This document shows, in pieces, positions 44,768 through 54,131 of a stretch of DNA of 64,000 nt (position 1 is the stretch's first letter; every line of letters starts with the position of its first letter). A program made the position numbers and the translations under genes. The stretch covers positions 186,001 to 250,000 of the forward strand of contig DVFL01000002.1 in NCBI GenBank assembly GCA_018713255.1, given 5' to 3'. The notes below the pieces were generated by a model, which had not been told where the DNA came from, ran no database searches, and worked only from the letters and a program-made list of their open reading frames with translations. This DNA is from Candidatus Cottocaccamicrobium excrementipullorum (GTDB lineage: Bacteria; Bacillota; Clostridia; Lachnospirales; Lachnospiraceae).

Positions 44768-46231
44768 TTATCTCTTTTGAAGATGCATATCATCAAAAAG
44801 AGACAGCTGGCGATAGCTCCCGGAGGCACTGATCTCCCAGGCCCGCCTGCGCTCTTCTCCCAGCAGACAGCTGGCAATATAATCCTGATCGATCTTCACA
44901 GAATTCATCATTCTTCCACTGCAGGTAATAAAATACTGAGCCCGCTTCAATACTACCCCTATTTTCTTCAAATCGGAAAAAGACAGGGAAGCCGTCTTCC
45001 TTGCAGAAAGAATACGGCTTACGGACTTAATTCCCATTCCCGGCACTCTGAGAAGAGTCTGATAATCTGCAGAATTCACTTCTACCGGAAATTTTTCCAG
45101 ATGCTGCAGAGCCCAGTCACACTTAGGATCAAGAAACAGATTAAAATTGGGCCGTTTCTCCGTCAGAAGTTCACCGGCATCAAAGCCATAATAACGCATC
45201 AGCCAGTCCGCCTGGTACAGCCGGTGTTCCCGCAAAAGAGGCGGCCCGCCAGGAAGCGCAGGCAACCCCGCATCCTGATTCACAGGAACATAGGCAGAAT
45301 AAAACACCCGTTTCATTCCAAATTTCTGGTATAATGCTTCCGCCACGGAAAGCATCTGAAAATCTGTCTCTGGAGTAGCCCCTACAATCATCTGGGTAGA
45401 CTGGCCTCCAGGCACAAAATAAGCTTTCTTGCCGGAATCCTGACGAATCCCCCAGTTTCCATATCTTGAACGGCCAAGGCGCTGAACAGGAGAGTTATGC
45501 TTCCCCTCAGACGAAAAAAGCCACGCTCTCCCGCTCTCCTTTTCACCAGAAAGATACCGTCCCTGTTCTCCCTCCGGCAAGCTCCATGGCAAAGCAAGTC
45601 CTTCCGCCTGAATCTGCCGGAGAATTCCCGTCTGAATCTGCCGCATGGGTTTAAGAATTTTCTCTCTGGTTTTCCCCGGGGCAAGCCTGCGCAGCCCTTC
45701 AGCAGTGGGAAGTTCCAGATTCACGCTCATCCGATCTGCAAGAAATCCTGCCGCCTCAATCAGAGAAGGATCTGCTCCTGGGATTGCTTTCACATGAATA
45801 TATCCATTAAACTGATGATGACGGCGAAGCTTCCACAGAATCTGGCAAATCAACTCCATGGTATGATCCGGGCTGCCGAGAATACCAGAACTTAAAAAAA
45901 GACCTTCAATGTAATTTCTGCGGTAGAACTCCATCGTAAGGCTGCAAACCTCCTCCGGCGTAAACGCCGTGCGCAGGGTATCATTGGAGCAGCGGTTAAT
46001 ACAGTACTTGCAATCGTAAATACACTGGTTCGTCAGCAGAATCTTCAGGAGGGAGACACATCTGCCGTCTGAAGTAAAACTGTGACAGATCCCTTCCTGA
46101 GATGCACAGCCTAACCCGCCTTTCTTTCCCTTTCGCTCAACGCCGCTGGAAGTACAAGAAACATCATACTTGGCCGCATCAGACAAAATACTCAGTTTTT
46201 CCTGGATGGATAAATTCTCCTGAATCAGCAT
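44768..46231 (-). CDS. Putative DNA modification/repair radical SAM protein (TIGR03916)
   Basis: Radical-SAM enzyme with cluster Cys at 70, 74 and 77 in QCIYDCKYC and a C-terminal helix-hairpin-helix (LLRVPGMGIKSVSRIL, near 400) able to bind DNA, which fits the family idea of DNA modification or repair. Its reaction is unknown. The 487-residue length is normal. It ends in LSLFDDM, a QLSLFD-like clamp-binding motif, suggesting contact with the replication clamp. The start follows AAGGGAAAAGTCT. A promoter flanked by two SOS boxes lies directly upstream. Confidence 0.88.
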   Translation of the reverse strand: MLIQENLSIQEKLSILSDAAKYDVSCTSSGVERKGKKGGLGCASQEGICHSFTSDGRCVSLLKILLTNQCIYDCKYCINRCSNDTLRTAFTPEEVCSLTMEFYRRNYIEGLFLSSGILGSPDHTMELICQILWKLRRHHQFNGYIHVKAIPGADPSLIEAAGFLADRMSVNLELPTAEGLRRLAPGKTREKILKPMRQIQTGILRQIQAEGLALPWSLPEGEQGRYLSGEKESGRAWLFSSEGKHNSPVQRLGRSRYGNWGIRQDSGKKAYFVPGGQSTQMIVGATPETDFQMLSVAEALYQKFGMKRVFYSAYVPVNQDAGLPALPGGPPLLREHRLYQADWLMRYYGFDAGELLTEKRPNFNLFLDPKCDWALQHLEKFPVEVNSADYQTLLRVPGMGIKSVSRILSARKTASLSFSDLKKIGVVLKRAQYFITCSGRMMNSVKIDQDYIASCLLGEERRRAWEISASGSYRQLSLFDDMHLQKR

Positions 46232-46265
46232 AGACTTTTCCCTTTCTATGATGCAATCTTCTATT

Positions 46266-46278
46266 CGAACATTTGTTC
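46266..46278. promoter_or_regulatory. LexA (SOS) box 1
   Basis: CGAACATTTGTTC, matching the Gram-positive LexA/DinR core GAAC-N4-GTTC. It lies just downstream of the -10 box of the radical-SAM promoter, covering the expected start of transcription. Confidence 0.85.
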
Positions 46279-46284
46279 CTTTTC

Positions 46285-46313
46285 ATTCTACCATAATTTG
46301 TTGGCAGTTTCAA
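46285..46313 (-). promoter_or_regulatory. Promoter of the radical-SAM/DUF4130 operon
   Basis: TTGAAA (46308-46313), 17 bp, TAGAAT (46285-46290) on the minus strand, enclosed by the two SOS boxes. Confidence 0.8.
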
Positions 46314-46320
46314 GTTTTTT

Positions 46321-46333
46321 CGAACGTTTGTTC
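46321..46333. promoter_or_regulatory. LexA (SOS) box 2
   Basis: CGAACGTTTGTTC, again GAAC-N4-GTTC, directly upstream of the -35 box. Its centre is 55 bp from that of box 1. Confidence 0.85.
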
Positions 46334-46377
46334 TTGTTTGCAAACCCAAGTCCATCTCCGGCAATTCTCCGCCCTAA

Positions 46378-46413
46378 AATGAAAAAGGCCCTGGTTAGCA
46401 CCAGGACCCTTTA
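46378..46413 (-). terminator. Terminator after galE
   Basis: AAAGG-TCCTGG pairs with CCAGG-GCCTTT on the minus strand, ending in TTTTTC. Confidence 0.82.
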
Positions 46414-46427
46414 TTTCCTTCATTTAT

Positions 46428-47450
46428 TTAGTTTTCTCCGTACCCGTCAGGATTCATAGACTGCCATCTCCAGGAATCAGCGCACATCTCTTCGATTCCT
46501 TTTTCTGCAACCCAGCCAAGTTCATTTTTTGCCTTCGTCGCATCACAATAGCAGGTGGCAATATCCCCGGCTCTTCTGGGCTTAATCTCATAAGGCAGTG
46601 TCTTTCCGCAGGCCTTCTCATAAGCATGAAGCACATCCAGAACGCTGTAGCCGATTCCTGTTCCCAGGTTATAAATGCTGACACCGGAACCTGGAGCCAG
46701 TTTCTTTAAAGCCTTCACATGACCTTTCGCCAAATCCACCACATGAATGTAATCCCGAACGCCTGTGCCGTCATGGGTAGGATAATCATTTCCAAAGACT
46801 CCCAAACACTTCAGCTTTCCAACTGCCACCTGGGCAATATAGGGCACCAGATTGTTGGGGATACCCTTCGGATCTTCTCCGATCAAACCGCTTTCGTGAG
46901 CGCCGATGGGATTAAAGTAACGCAGAAGCACTACGTTCCATTCCGGATCCGCCACATGAAGATCTGTCAGAATCTGCTCCAGCATGGCTTTCGTCTGTCC
47001 ATAGGGATTAGTAATCTTTCCCTTGGGGCATTCTTCCGTAATCGGCACAAAAGCAGGATCGCCGTAAACCGTTGCAGAGGAACTGAAAATAATATTCTTT
47101 ACACCGTGATTGCGCATTACATCGCAGAGAATCAATGTTCCTGTGATATTATTATGGTAATATTCCAAAGGCTTGCGCACCGATTCTCCCACTGCCTTAA
47201 GGCCGGCAAAGTTGATGACCGAATCAATTTTTTCCTGATCAAAGATTTTGTTTAACGCTTCCCTGTCCAACACATCTGCTTTGTAGAATTTTACCGGCTT
47301 GCCCGTAATCTTCTCCACCCGTCTTATCGCTTCCTCACTGGAATTATACAGATTGTCCACTACTACCACATCATATCCAGCATTCAGCAGTTCCACACAA
47401 GTGTGACTGCCAATATATCCTGCGCCTCCGGCAACTAAAATAGACATCAT
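46428..47450 (-). CDS. galE: UDP-glucose 4-epimerase
   Basis: Interconverts UDP-glucose and UDP-galactose with bound NAD. The 340-residue protein is of the short-chain dehydrogenase fold: [16 protein letters not shown] at the start, [10 protein letters not shown] with the catalytic Ser region, the YGQTK Tyr-Lys pair, and [14 protein letters not shown]. Two ATGs lie in tandem after AAGGAGGAATAGA. It has its own promoter and terminator. No other galactose genes are in the window, so it may serve polysaccharide synthesis as well as the Leloir pathway. Confidence 0.96.
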   Translation of the reverse strand: MMSILVAGGAGYIGSHTCVELLNAGYDVVVVDNLYNSSEEAIRRVEKITGKPVKFYKADVLDREALNKIFDQEKIDSVINFAGLKAVGESVRKPLEYYHNNITGTLILCDVMRNHGVKNIIFSSSATVYGDPAFVPITEECPKGKITNPYGQTKAMLEQILTDLHVADPEWNVVLLRYFNPIGAHESGLIGEDPKGIPNNLVPYIAQVAVGKLKCLGVFGNDYPTHDGTGVRDYIHVVDLAKGHVKALKKLAPGSGVSIYNLGTGIGYSVLDVLHAYEKACGKTLPYEIKPRRAGDIATCYCDATKAKNELGWVAEKGIEEMCADSWRWQSMNPDGYGEN

Positions 47451-47499
47451 TCTATTCCTCCTTCATGTGTGATTCAGCAAGTATCTCGCTGCTTCTTCT

Positions 47500-47528
47500 A
47501 TCATACTAAAATAAGGAAAAGAATTCAA
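47500..47528 (-). promoter_or_regulatory. Promoter of galE
   Basis: TTGAAT (47523-47528), 17 bp, TATGAT (47500-47505) on the minus strand. Confidence 0.72.
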
Positions 47529-47570
47529 TGTAATTTTGTTTACTCTACTATACAATTTGGCAACAAGATT

Positions 47571-48728
47571 TTACAGCCGGCATTTAAAATTCTCATAGCC
47601 GAACTGTTTCCAGATCCTGCACTGATTCCCCCGCTTAACAGCAATCGCCGGAAGTCCCATACCGTTAAAGGTGTTGTTTTTTACCATGGAATAGATGGCC
47701 ATATCTTGAAAAACCAGCTCTTGTCCCGGCTTTAAGGGCTCGTGGAACGAATAATCTCCAATCACGTCTCCCGCCAGGCAGGTAGGACCTGCAAGCCGGA
47801 AGGTAAACTCTTTTTCCCCTGGCAGACCGCTGTCTTTTAATGGAGGCCGATAAGGCATCTCCAGCACATCCGGCATATGACAGGCGGCGGAAGTATCCAA
47901 AATCCCGATTGAAACGCCCCCATTTTCCACCACATCTAAAACGCGGGTGAGAAGCACTCCTGCATTTAACGCCACTGCCTCTCCTGGCTCCAAATATACC
48001 TGCAGCCCGTATTTTTCCTGAATCCGGCGAATGCATCGCTCAAGGAGAGGAATCTGATAATCCTTTCTGGTAATATGATGCCCTCCTCCAAAATTCAGCC
48101 ATTTCATCTGAGGGAGAGAAAGATACCTGCCGAATTTCTCCTCCACCGCATCTAAAGTTTTCTCCAGATCATCTGCGTTCTGTTCACAGAGGGTATGAAA
48201 ATGGAGTCCTTCCACTCCCTCAAGCCGATCTTCGCTAAACTGATCCGCCGTAATTCCCAGACGGGAGCCAGGGGCGCAGGGATCATAGATGGCATGGTCT
48301 GACTGGGTGGAGCACTGAGGATTAATCCGCAGTCCTATCCCTGCCCCATGTTTTCGGGCAGTTTCCCGGAATTTTTCCAGCTGAGCAAAGGAATTAAACA
48401 CCACATGATCGCAAAGGGAAGCGATTTCCTCAAACTCATCCTCCCGGAAAGCAGCGCTGAACACGTGAGTCTCCAGATTTCTGTCCTTTAATTCCGGCAG
48501 AAGCGCCATTTCCTGGCGCCCCAGCCTTGCCTCATAAAGGCCGCTGGCCGTAGTTCCTTTAAGATATTTTCCAATCAGCGGATATAAGCCATAGGCAGAG
48601 AAAGCCTTCTGGGCCAGAAGGATCCGGCAGCCCGTATCCTCCATCACCTGAGAAAGAATCTTAAGATTCGCCTCCAGCTGATCCTCATCAATCACATAAC
48701 AGGGAGTGGGAAGTTCACTCAGCTGCAT
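47571..48728 (-). CDS. nspC: Carboxynorspermidine/carboxyspermidine decarboxylase
   Basis: PLP enzyme (alanine-racemase-like fold III) that decarboxylates carboxyspermidine to spermidine. The 385-residue protein starts LPTPCYVIDEDQLEANLKIL, has LLAQKAFSAYGLYP with the PLP Lys, HTLCEQNADDLEKTL, and AGPTCLAGDVIGDY with the active-site Cys. The ATG follows AAGGAGGAGCAGA. It is last in the polyamine operon, 11 bp after the dehydrogenase that makes its substrate. Confidence 0.94.
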   Translation of the reverse strand: MQLSELPTPCYVIDEDQLEANLKILSQVMEDTGCRILLAQKAFSAYGLYPLIGKYLKGTTASGLYEARLGRQEMALLPELKDRNLETHVFSAAFREDEFEEIASLCDHVVFNSFAQLEKFRETARKHGAGIGLRINPQCSTQSDHAIYDPCAPGSRLGITADQFSEDRLEGVEGLHFHTLCEQNADDLEKTLDAVEEKFGRYLSLPQMKWLNFGGGHHITRKDYQIPLLERCIRRIQEKYGLQVYLEPGEAVALNAGVLLTRVLDVVENGGVSIGILDTSAACHMPDVLEMPYRPPLKDSGLPGEKEFTFRLAGPTCLAGDVIGDYSFHEPLKPGQELVFQDMAIYSMVKNNTFNGMGLPAIAVKRGNQCRIWKQFGYENFKCRL

Positions 48729-48739
48729 TCTGCTCCTCC

Positions 48740-49942
48740 TTACTCTACTAAATCTGGATTCTCAGAAATTTTCCAGGGAAGTCCCCACTTGTTCAAGGCA
48801 TCCATAAAGGGGTCTGGATCAAATTCTTCAATATTAAATACACCAGGGCCTTTCCAGGTCCCCGTTACCAGCATCATGGCGCCGATCATCGCTGGAACGC
48901 CGGTGGTATAAGCCACCGCCTGGGAACCCACTTCCTTGTAGCATTCCTGATGATCACAAGTATTATAAATATATAACGTTTTTTCCTTTCCATCTTTCTT
49001 GCCGATGAAAATACAGCCGATATTGGTTTTTCCTTTCGTTCTGGGGCCAAGAGAAGAAGGATCCGGCAGCACGGCCTTTAAAAACTGAAGCGGCACGATC
49101 TCTTTTCCCTCGTACATAATCGGCTCGATGGAAGTCATTCCCACATCCTCCAGACACTTTAAGTGGGTAAGATAACTCTGGCCAAAGGTCATGAAAAAGC
49201 GGATGCGCTTGATGCCGGGAATGTTCAACGCCAGGGATTCAATCTCTTCATGATGAAGCAGATACATATCCTTCTCTCCGATTTCCGGGAAATTATACAC
49301 TCTCTTGATCTCCATGGGCTCCGTTTCCACCCAGTGGCCGTCCTCCCAGTAAGAGCCTTTGGCGGACACTTCGCGGATATTGATCTCCGGATTGAAATTG
49401 GTCGCAAAGGGATAGCCGTGATCTCCTGCGTTGCAGTCCAGAATATCAATGTAATTAATCTCATCAAAATAATGCTTCAAGGCATAGGCAGAAAAAACGC
49501 TGGTTACTCCAGGGTCAAATCCGCTTCCCAGAAGAGCGGTAATGCCGGCCTCCTTATAGCGGTCCCGGTAAGCCCACTGCCATTTATATTCAAACTTTGC
49601 TGTATCCTCCGGCTCATAATTGGCCGTATCAATATAATCTACCTTGCACTCCAGGCAGGCATCCATGATATGCAGATCCTGATAAGGAAGAGCCAGGTTC
49701 AGCACTGCGTCCGGCTGTACCTTCTTAATTAACTCCACCAGCGCCGGCACATCATCTGCATCTACCTGCGCTGTAGTAATCTTTGTAGTCGTGGTACCTT
49801 CCAGCTTTTCCTTTAATGCATCACATTTAGACTTAGTCCGGCTGGCAATGCAGATCTCCTGAAACACTTCGCTGTTCTGGCAGCATTTATGAACTGCCAC
49901 GCTGGCCACTCCGCCGCATCCGATAATTAATAACTTTGCCAT
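48740..49942 (-). CDS. Carboxynorspermidine/carboxyspermidine dehydrogenase (CASDH)
   Basis: Saccharopine-dehydrogenase-like enzyme joining putrescine (or diaminopropane) to aspartate semialdehyde with NADPH to give carboxy(nor)spermidine. The 400-residue protein has the nucleotide-binding start KLLIIGCGGVASVAVHKC, LLGSGFDPGVTSVFSAYA and DCNAGDHGYPFATNFNPE, which set CASDH apart from true saccharopine dehydrogenase. It sits between speB, which supplies putrescine, and nspC. Confidence 0.92.
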   Translation of the reverse strand: MAKLLIIGCGGVASVAVHKCCQNSEVFQEICIASRTKSKCDALKEKLEGTTTTKITTAQVDADDVPALVELIKKVQPDAVLNLALPYQDLHIMDACLECKVDYIDTANYEPEDTAKFEYKWQWAYRDRYKEAGITALLGSGFDPGVTSVFSAYALKHYFDEINYIDILDCNAGDHGYPFATNFNPEINIREVSAKGSYWEDGHWVETEPMEIKRVYNFPEIGEKDMYLLHHEEIESLALNIPGIKRIRFFMTFGQSYLTHLKCLEDVGMTSIEPIMYEGKEIVPLQFLKAVLPDPSSLGPRTKGKTNIGCIFIGKKDGKEKTLYIYNTCDHQECYKEVGSQAVAYTTGVPAMIGAMMLVTGTWKGPGVFNIEEFDPDPFMDALNKWGLPWKISENPDLVE

Positions 49943-49969
49943 AATTTTACTCCTCCTGCTCTAATCTAT

Positions 49970-50845
49970 TTACTGTTTCTGCTCTTTTCCTGCGCACAGG
50001 GCAATCAGGAATTCCCGGATAATTTTCCCCGCCACAGCAGTTGAAACCCCAGTGGGATCATAAGACGGGCACAGCTCATTTACATCGCAGCCCACAATCT
50101 GCAGCGCCTTGCAGGCCTTAAGGATGGCATCAAGGAGATCCATAAAGCCTACTCCTCCAGCCTCCGGAGTCCCTGTCCCCGGAAAAATAGAAGGATCCAG
50201 CACATCCAAATCCACCGTCACATAGACGGGATGATCTGCCAGGGCCTCAAGAGCCTGGTCAATTCCCTTCAAGTCAAAGGGATACATTGTCACATGTCCC
50301 TCCCGGCTCCACAAAAACTCTTCCCGGTCTCCAGAACGAATGCCCAGCTGATAGATCCGTCCGTCTCCTACCAGCTCCCAGCAGCGTCTCAGCACACAGG
50401 CATGGGAAAGCTTTGCCCCCAGATAATCCTCCCTTAGATCGGCATGAGCATCGAAATGGAGAATGTGCAGGTCAGGATATTGTTCCGCTGCCGCCCGTAC
50501 TGCAGCCAGAGTAACCAAATGCTCTCCCCCGATCATAAAGGGAATCTTTCCATCCCGAAAGATAATCTGCGCCCGTTCTTTCAGCTGGTCCAATGCAATG
50601 GATGCATCGCCGATACAAAGTTCCAAATCACCACTGTCAAACACCGCATAGTCTGTAAGATCTTTATCCTGATAAGGGCTGTAGGTTTCCAGACCGAAGG
50701 ACTCTGCCCGCACCGCCCGGCTTCCAAACCGGGTGCCCGGCCGGAAGGAAGTGGTGGAGTCAAAGGGAGCGCCGTACAGCACCACTCTGGCCTCCTCATA
50801 ATCGGCGTCACAGCCAATAAATGTTTCAATATTTTTCTCCAGCAT
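49970..50845 (-). CDS. speB: Agmatinase
   Basis: Mn-dependent ureohydrolase splitting agmatine to putrescine and urea. The 291-residue protein shows the metal motifs GGEHLVTL, LHFDAHADLREDY and VTVDLDVLDPS, with the conserved His and Asp ligands, and SFDP-like PSIFPGTGTPE. The arginine-decarboxylase-type gene in the same operon supports agmatine rather than arginine as substrate. It could also act on aminopropylagmatine, as in the Thermus route. It lies 15 bp after speE. Confidence 0.94.
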   Translation of the reverse strand: MLEKNIETFIGCDADYEEARVVLYGAPFDSTTSFRPGTRFGSRAVRAESFGLETYSPYQDKDLTDYAVFDSGDLELCIGDASIALDQLKERAQIIFRDGKIPFMIGGEHLVTLAAVRAAAEQYPDLHILHFDAHADLREDYLGAKLSHACVLRRCWELVGDGRIYQLGIRSGDREEFLWSREGHVTMYPFDLKGIDQALEALADHPVYVTVDLDVLDPSIFPGTGTPEAGGVGFMDLLDAILKACKALQIVGCDVNELCPSYDPTGVSTAVAGKIIREFLIALCAGKEQKQ

Positions 50846-50860
50846 TTCTTTTCCTCCTGT

Positions 50861-51712
50861 TTACTCCACATCCCGCAGAAGCTCCTCCACATAAGCAGGA
50901 AGCATAAATGCGCCGCTATGGAGCCTGGTGGTATAATATCTGGTTTTAATGCCTAAAAGGTTCCACTTTGCTCCATCCAGATCATGAACCGGATGGTATT
51001 TTTTTGAAGCAAATCCAAACAGCCAGTGACCAGAAGGATACGTGGGAATATGCGCCTGATATACCCGGCTGATGGGGAAACTTTCCACGATCCGCTTATG
51101 TGCCCGTTGACAGGCGATGGCATCTTCGGAATAAAAAGGACTTTCATGCTGATTCACCATAATTCCGTCTTCTTTCAGCGCCTTGTAGCAGCTGCCGTAA
51201 AATTCTTTGGTAAACAGCCCCTCTCCCGGCCCAAAAGGATCCGTGGAATCTACAATGATTAAATCGTACCGGTCCTCCTTAGAACGAACAAAACGCAGAC
51301 CATCCTCATAATAGATGGATACCCGCTCATCATCCAGCCGGCAGGCCGTCTGAGGCAGATATTTTTTGCAGACTTCAACTACAAGAGGATCAATCTCCAC
51401 CATATCGATGGACTCTATGCCCCCATACCGGGTAAGCTCCCGAATCACACCTCCGTCTCCTGCGCCGATCACCAGCACCCGCTTTATCCCTGGATGAACT
51501 GCCATGGGCACATGGGTGATCATCTCATGGTAAATGAACTCATCCCGCTCTGTCAGCATCATATATCCGTCCAGGGTCAGAAAACGTCCGAACTCTTTGG
51601 ACTCAAACACATCAATCCGCTGGAAATCGCTTTGTCCGGTGTAAAGCTGCCGGTCCACCCGAATAGAAAACTTTACATTCGGCGTATGGTTCTCGGTAAA
51701 CCACATCTCCAT
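50861..51712 (-). CDS. speE: Spermidine synthase (aminopropyltransferase)
   Basis: Transfers an aminopropyl group from decarboxylated SAM to putrescine or a related amine. The 283-residue protein has LTLDGYMMLTERDEFIYHEM, the nucleotide-binding VLVIGAGDGGVIREL, VEIDP, and the catalytic IIVDSTDPFGPG. Length is normal. It lies one base after speA and pairs with speD upstream. The acceptor (putrescine or agmatine) cannot be read from sequence. Confidence 0.95.
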   Translation of the reverse strand: MEMWFTENHTPNVKFSIRVDRQLYTGQSDFQRIDVFESKEFGRFLTLDGYMMLTERDEFIYHEMITHVPMAVHPGIKRVLVIGAGDGGVIRELTRYGGIESIDMVEIDPLVVEVCKKYLPQTACRLDDERVSIYYEDGLRFVRSKEDRYDLIIVDSTDPFGPGEGLFTKEFYGSCYKALKEDGIMVNQHESPFYSEDAIACQRAHKRIVESFPISRVYQAHIPTYPSGHWLFGFASKKYHPVHDLDGAKWNLLGIKTRYYTTRLHSGAFMLPAYVEELLRDVE

Positions 51713-51713
51713 A

Positions 51714-53177
51714 TCAGTCTGCTCCTTTCAGCACATTCAAAAAGTTGATTTCCGGATCCTCCGTTCCTGTCATGGAACAGCCTTTTTCCTTGGCGTATCG
51801 TATGTATTCCAGGATGTCACGGGTGATCCGCTCTCCCGGCGCCAAAATCGGAATTCCCGGAGGATAACACATCACAAACTCAGAACAGATCCTTCCCTCC
51901 GTTTCCATAATAGGAAGGGATTCCTTCTCAGCGTAAAATGCATCCTGGGGCGAAACCGCCACCACCGGAGGCAGATACTCCTGAGTAAGAAGCCCCGTCC
52001 GGTCCCGCTTAAACCTCCGGCGAATCTCCGCCAGGGCGCTGACCAGACGTTCAATGTTCTTAATCCGGTCTCCAATGGACACATACGCCAAAATATTTCC
52101 CAGATCACCAAACTCAATCTGAATATCGTATTCATCACGGAGGAGGTCATATACCTCAATGCCTGCCAAACCGATATCCAGCGTATATACGGACAGCTTG
52201 GTCACATCAAAATCGTATACGCTGTCATTGTTCACCAGTTCCTTGGAATAGGCATAATAACCGCCGATGGCATTGATTTCTTCCCGGGCATACTGAGCCA
52301 GGCGCATAACATTCTGAAATTCCTCTCTTCCCCTGATGGCCAGATTCCGCCGGGAAATATCCAGACTGGTAAGCAAAAGGTAAGAACCGCTGGTAGTTTG
52401 GGTTAGGTTGATGATCTGTCGCACGTATCCTGGATTTACTCCAGGGCCGGCCAGAAGGAAGGAACTTTGGGTCAGGCTTCCTCCAGACTTATGCATGCTC
52501 ACCGCCGCCAAATCAGCGCCTGCCTCCATTGCCGATACCGGCAGCAGTTCATGAAAGTAAAAATGGGTGCCGTGAGCTTCATCTGCCAGGACTTTCATTC
52601 CTCTTGCATGGGCAATTTTCACAATATAGCGAATATCAGAGCAGATTCCATAATAAGTAGGGTTGTTTACCAGCACTGCCTTGGCGTCGGGATGCTGGTT
52701 CATCGCCTCCTCCAGCTGGGAAATCTTCATTCCCAGAGGAATTCCGAGACGAGTATCCATGTCTGGATTCACGTAAACCGGAACAGCTCCGCAGAGGATC
52801 ATCGCGTTGATTACGCTGCGGTGAACATTCCGCGGAAGGATAATCTTATCTCCTCGCTTCACCACGCTTAAAATCATGGCCTGAACTGCAGAAGTAGTTC
52901 CTCCCACCATAAAAAAGGCATGAGCCGCGCCAAAGGCTTCCGCCGCCAGCTCCTCTGCATCCCGGATCACAGAAACCGGATGACACAGATTATCCAAAGG
53001 CTTCATGGAATTTACATCGTTGCTGACACAGGCCTCTCCTAAAAGCGCCTTCAGCTCCGGATTCCCCTGTCCCCGCTTATGGCCAGGTACATCAAAGGGA
53101 ACTACCCGGCTTCGGTGAAACCGCTCCAGGGCCTCATAAATAGGCGCCTGCGTCTGGGATAAGCGTTTCTTTTCCAT
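51714..53177 (-). CDS. speA: Orn/Lys/Arg decarboxylase, probable biosynthetic arginine decarboxylase
   Basis: Fold-I PLP decarboxylase of the short (about 490 residue) Bacillus SpeA/YaaO type. Residues include VPFDVPGHKRGQGN at the N-terminus, FMVGGTTSAVQAMIL, LADEAHGTHFYFHE and the PLP Lys in SMHKSGGSLTQSSFLL. Because an agmatinase gene lies in the same operon, arginine decarboxylation to agmatine is the likely role; lysine or ornithine activity cannot be excluded from sequence. It lies 26 bp after speD. Confidence 0.88.
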   Translation of the reverse strand: MEKKRLSQTQAPIYEALERFHRSRVVPFDVPGHKRGQGNPELKALLGEACVSNDVNSMKPLDNLCHPVSVIRDAEELAAEAFGAAHAFFMVGGTTSAVQAMILSVVKRGDKIILPRNVHRSVINAMILCGAVPVYVNPDMDTRLGIPLGMKISQLEEAMNQHPDAKAVLVNNPTYYGICSDIRYIVKIAHARGMKVLADEAHGTHFYFHELLPVSAMEAGADLAAVSMHKSGGSLTQSSFLLAGPGVNPGYVRQIINLTQTTSGSYLLLTSLDISRRNLAIRGREEFQNVMRLAQYAREEINAIGGYYAYSKELVNNDSVYDFDVTKLSVYTLDIGLAGIEVYDLLRDEYDIQIEFGDLGNILAYVSIGDRIKNIERLVSALAEIRRRFKRDRTGLLTQEYLPPVVAVSPQDAFYAEKESLPIMETEGRICSEFVMCYPPGIPILAPGERITRDILEYIRYAKEKGCSMTGTEDPEINFLNVLKGAD

Positions 53178-53203
53178 TTCATTTTTCCTTCTTTCTCTGC
53201 AGC

Positions 53204-53968
53204 TTAAAAAATATTTCTGCCGCTGAAAATTTCTATCATCTCCCGCCGCAGACTGGCGTTAATCTCCAGTCTGGTCTTCGGCGGCAGCTCGTAAACATCT
53301 GTATTAAAAAGATAATTCTGCAGATCCCGTTCCTTAATCAGCATTTTCGTATGGAACAGATTTGCTTCATAAACGTTAATGTCCACTGCATCGTAGTTCA
53401 GCTTGATCTCTTCGCTGATAAAATCCTGAATAGAAGTAATGTCGTGATCCATAAACAGCTTAGAGCCGTCTTCCTTTCTGGTAAATCCTCTTACCCGATA
53501 ATCCATGGTAATAATATCGGAATCAAAGGAGCTGATCAAATAGTCTAAGGTAGAAAGAGGGGTGATCTCTCCGCAGGTGGCTACATCGATATCCACCCGA
53601 AAAGTGGCAAGGCAGGTGTCTGGATGATATTCCGGATAAGTATGAACCGTCACATGGCTTTTATCCAGATGGGAAACTATGGTATCTCCCATCGGCACCA
53701 TGGAATTCTCCGCCATCAGGATCGTTACCGATGCCCCCTGGGGCTCATAATCCTGCTTGGACACATTCAGCACTTTGGCGCCGATCATGTCTGTGAGGGT
53801 CAGCAAAATATTGGTAAGACGCTCCGAGTTGTACTGTTTATCAATGTAGGCAATGTAATCCTTCTGCTCTCTGGCGGTTTTGGCATAGCAAACGTCATAA
53901 ATGTTAAAACTCAGCGACTTTGTCAGATTATTGAATCCATACAGCTTCAATTTTCCGTTCATTTTCAT
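53204..53968 (-). CDS. speD: S-adenosylmethionine decarboxylase proenzyme
   Basis: Pyruvoyl enzyme making the aminopropyl donor decarboxylated SAM. The 254-residue protein is the long Escherichia-coli-type (class 1a) form. The self-cleavage site is the Ser in [12 protein letters not shown] (near 109), which becomes the pyruvoyl group; the catalytic Cys follows in [14 protein letters not shown]. It is the first gene of the polyamine operon, preceded by a 360-nt leader with an apparent attenuator. Confidence 0.94.
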   Translation of the reverse strand: MKMNGKLKLYGFNNLTKSLSFNIYDVCYAKTAREQKDYIAYIDKQYNSERLTNILLTLTDMIGAKVLNVSKQDYEPQGASVTILMAENSMVPMGDTIVSHLDKSHVTVHTYPEYHPDTCLATFRVDIDVATCGEITPLSTLDYLISSFDSDIITMDYRVRGFTRKEDGSKLFMDHDITSIQDFISEEIKLNYDAVDINVYEANLFHTKMLIKERDLQNYLFNTDVYELPPKTRLEINASLRREMIEIFSGRNIF

Positions 53969-54019
53969 TCCCTGCTTTCCTGATCATTTTGAATTTATGT
54001 TCTTTTCTTCGAAATTTAA

Positions 54020-54058
54020 AACAAAAAAAGCGCAGGTGATTTCACATCACTTGCGCTA
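54020..54058 (-). terminator. Intrinsic terminator (attenuator) in the speD leader
   Basis: On the minus strand AGCGCAAGTGA pairs with TCACCTGCGCT (one mismatch-type G-T pair) around a short loop, followed by TTTTTTTG. The gene on the far side (sigK) runs the other way, so no upstream minus-strand gene needs this terminator; it must act on transcripts heading into speD. Confidence 0.82.
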
Positions 54059-54069
54059 AAATATCTCGA

Positions 54070-54126
54070 TCAGACAGAACATGCCCAATAATCCGGGTCT
54101 TCGCCCATGGCAGCCGCTTTCTTCAT
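54070..54126 (-). CDS. Candidate 18-residue leader peptide of the speD operon
   Basis: A short frame with ATG at 54126 encodes MKKAAAMGEDPDYWACSV and ends with TGA 12 nt before the attenuator stem. The ribosome binding site is weak (GTTGAAAT just before the ATG). The position, directly before a terminator and upstream of a biosynthetic operon, is that of a regulatory leader peptide. I do not recognise the sequence. It could be a chance frame. Confidence 0.45.
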   Translation of the reverse strand: MKKAAAMGEDPDYWACSV

Positions 54127-54131
54127 ATTTC

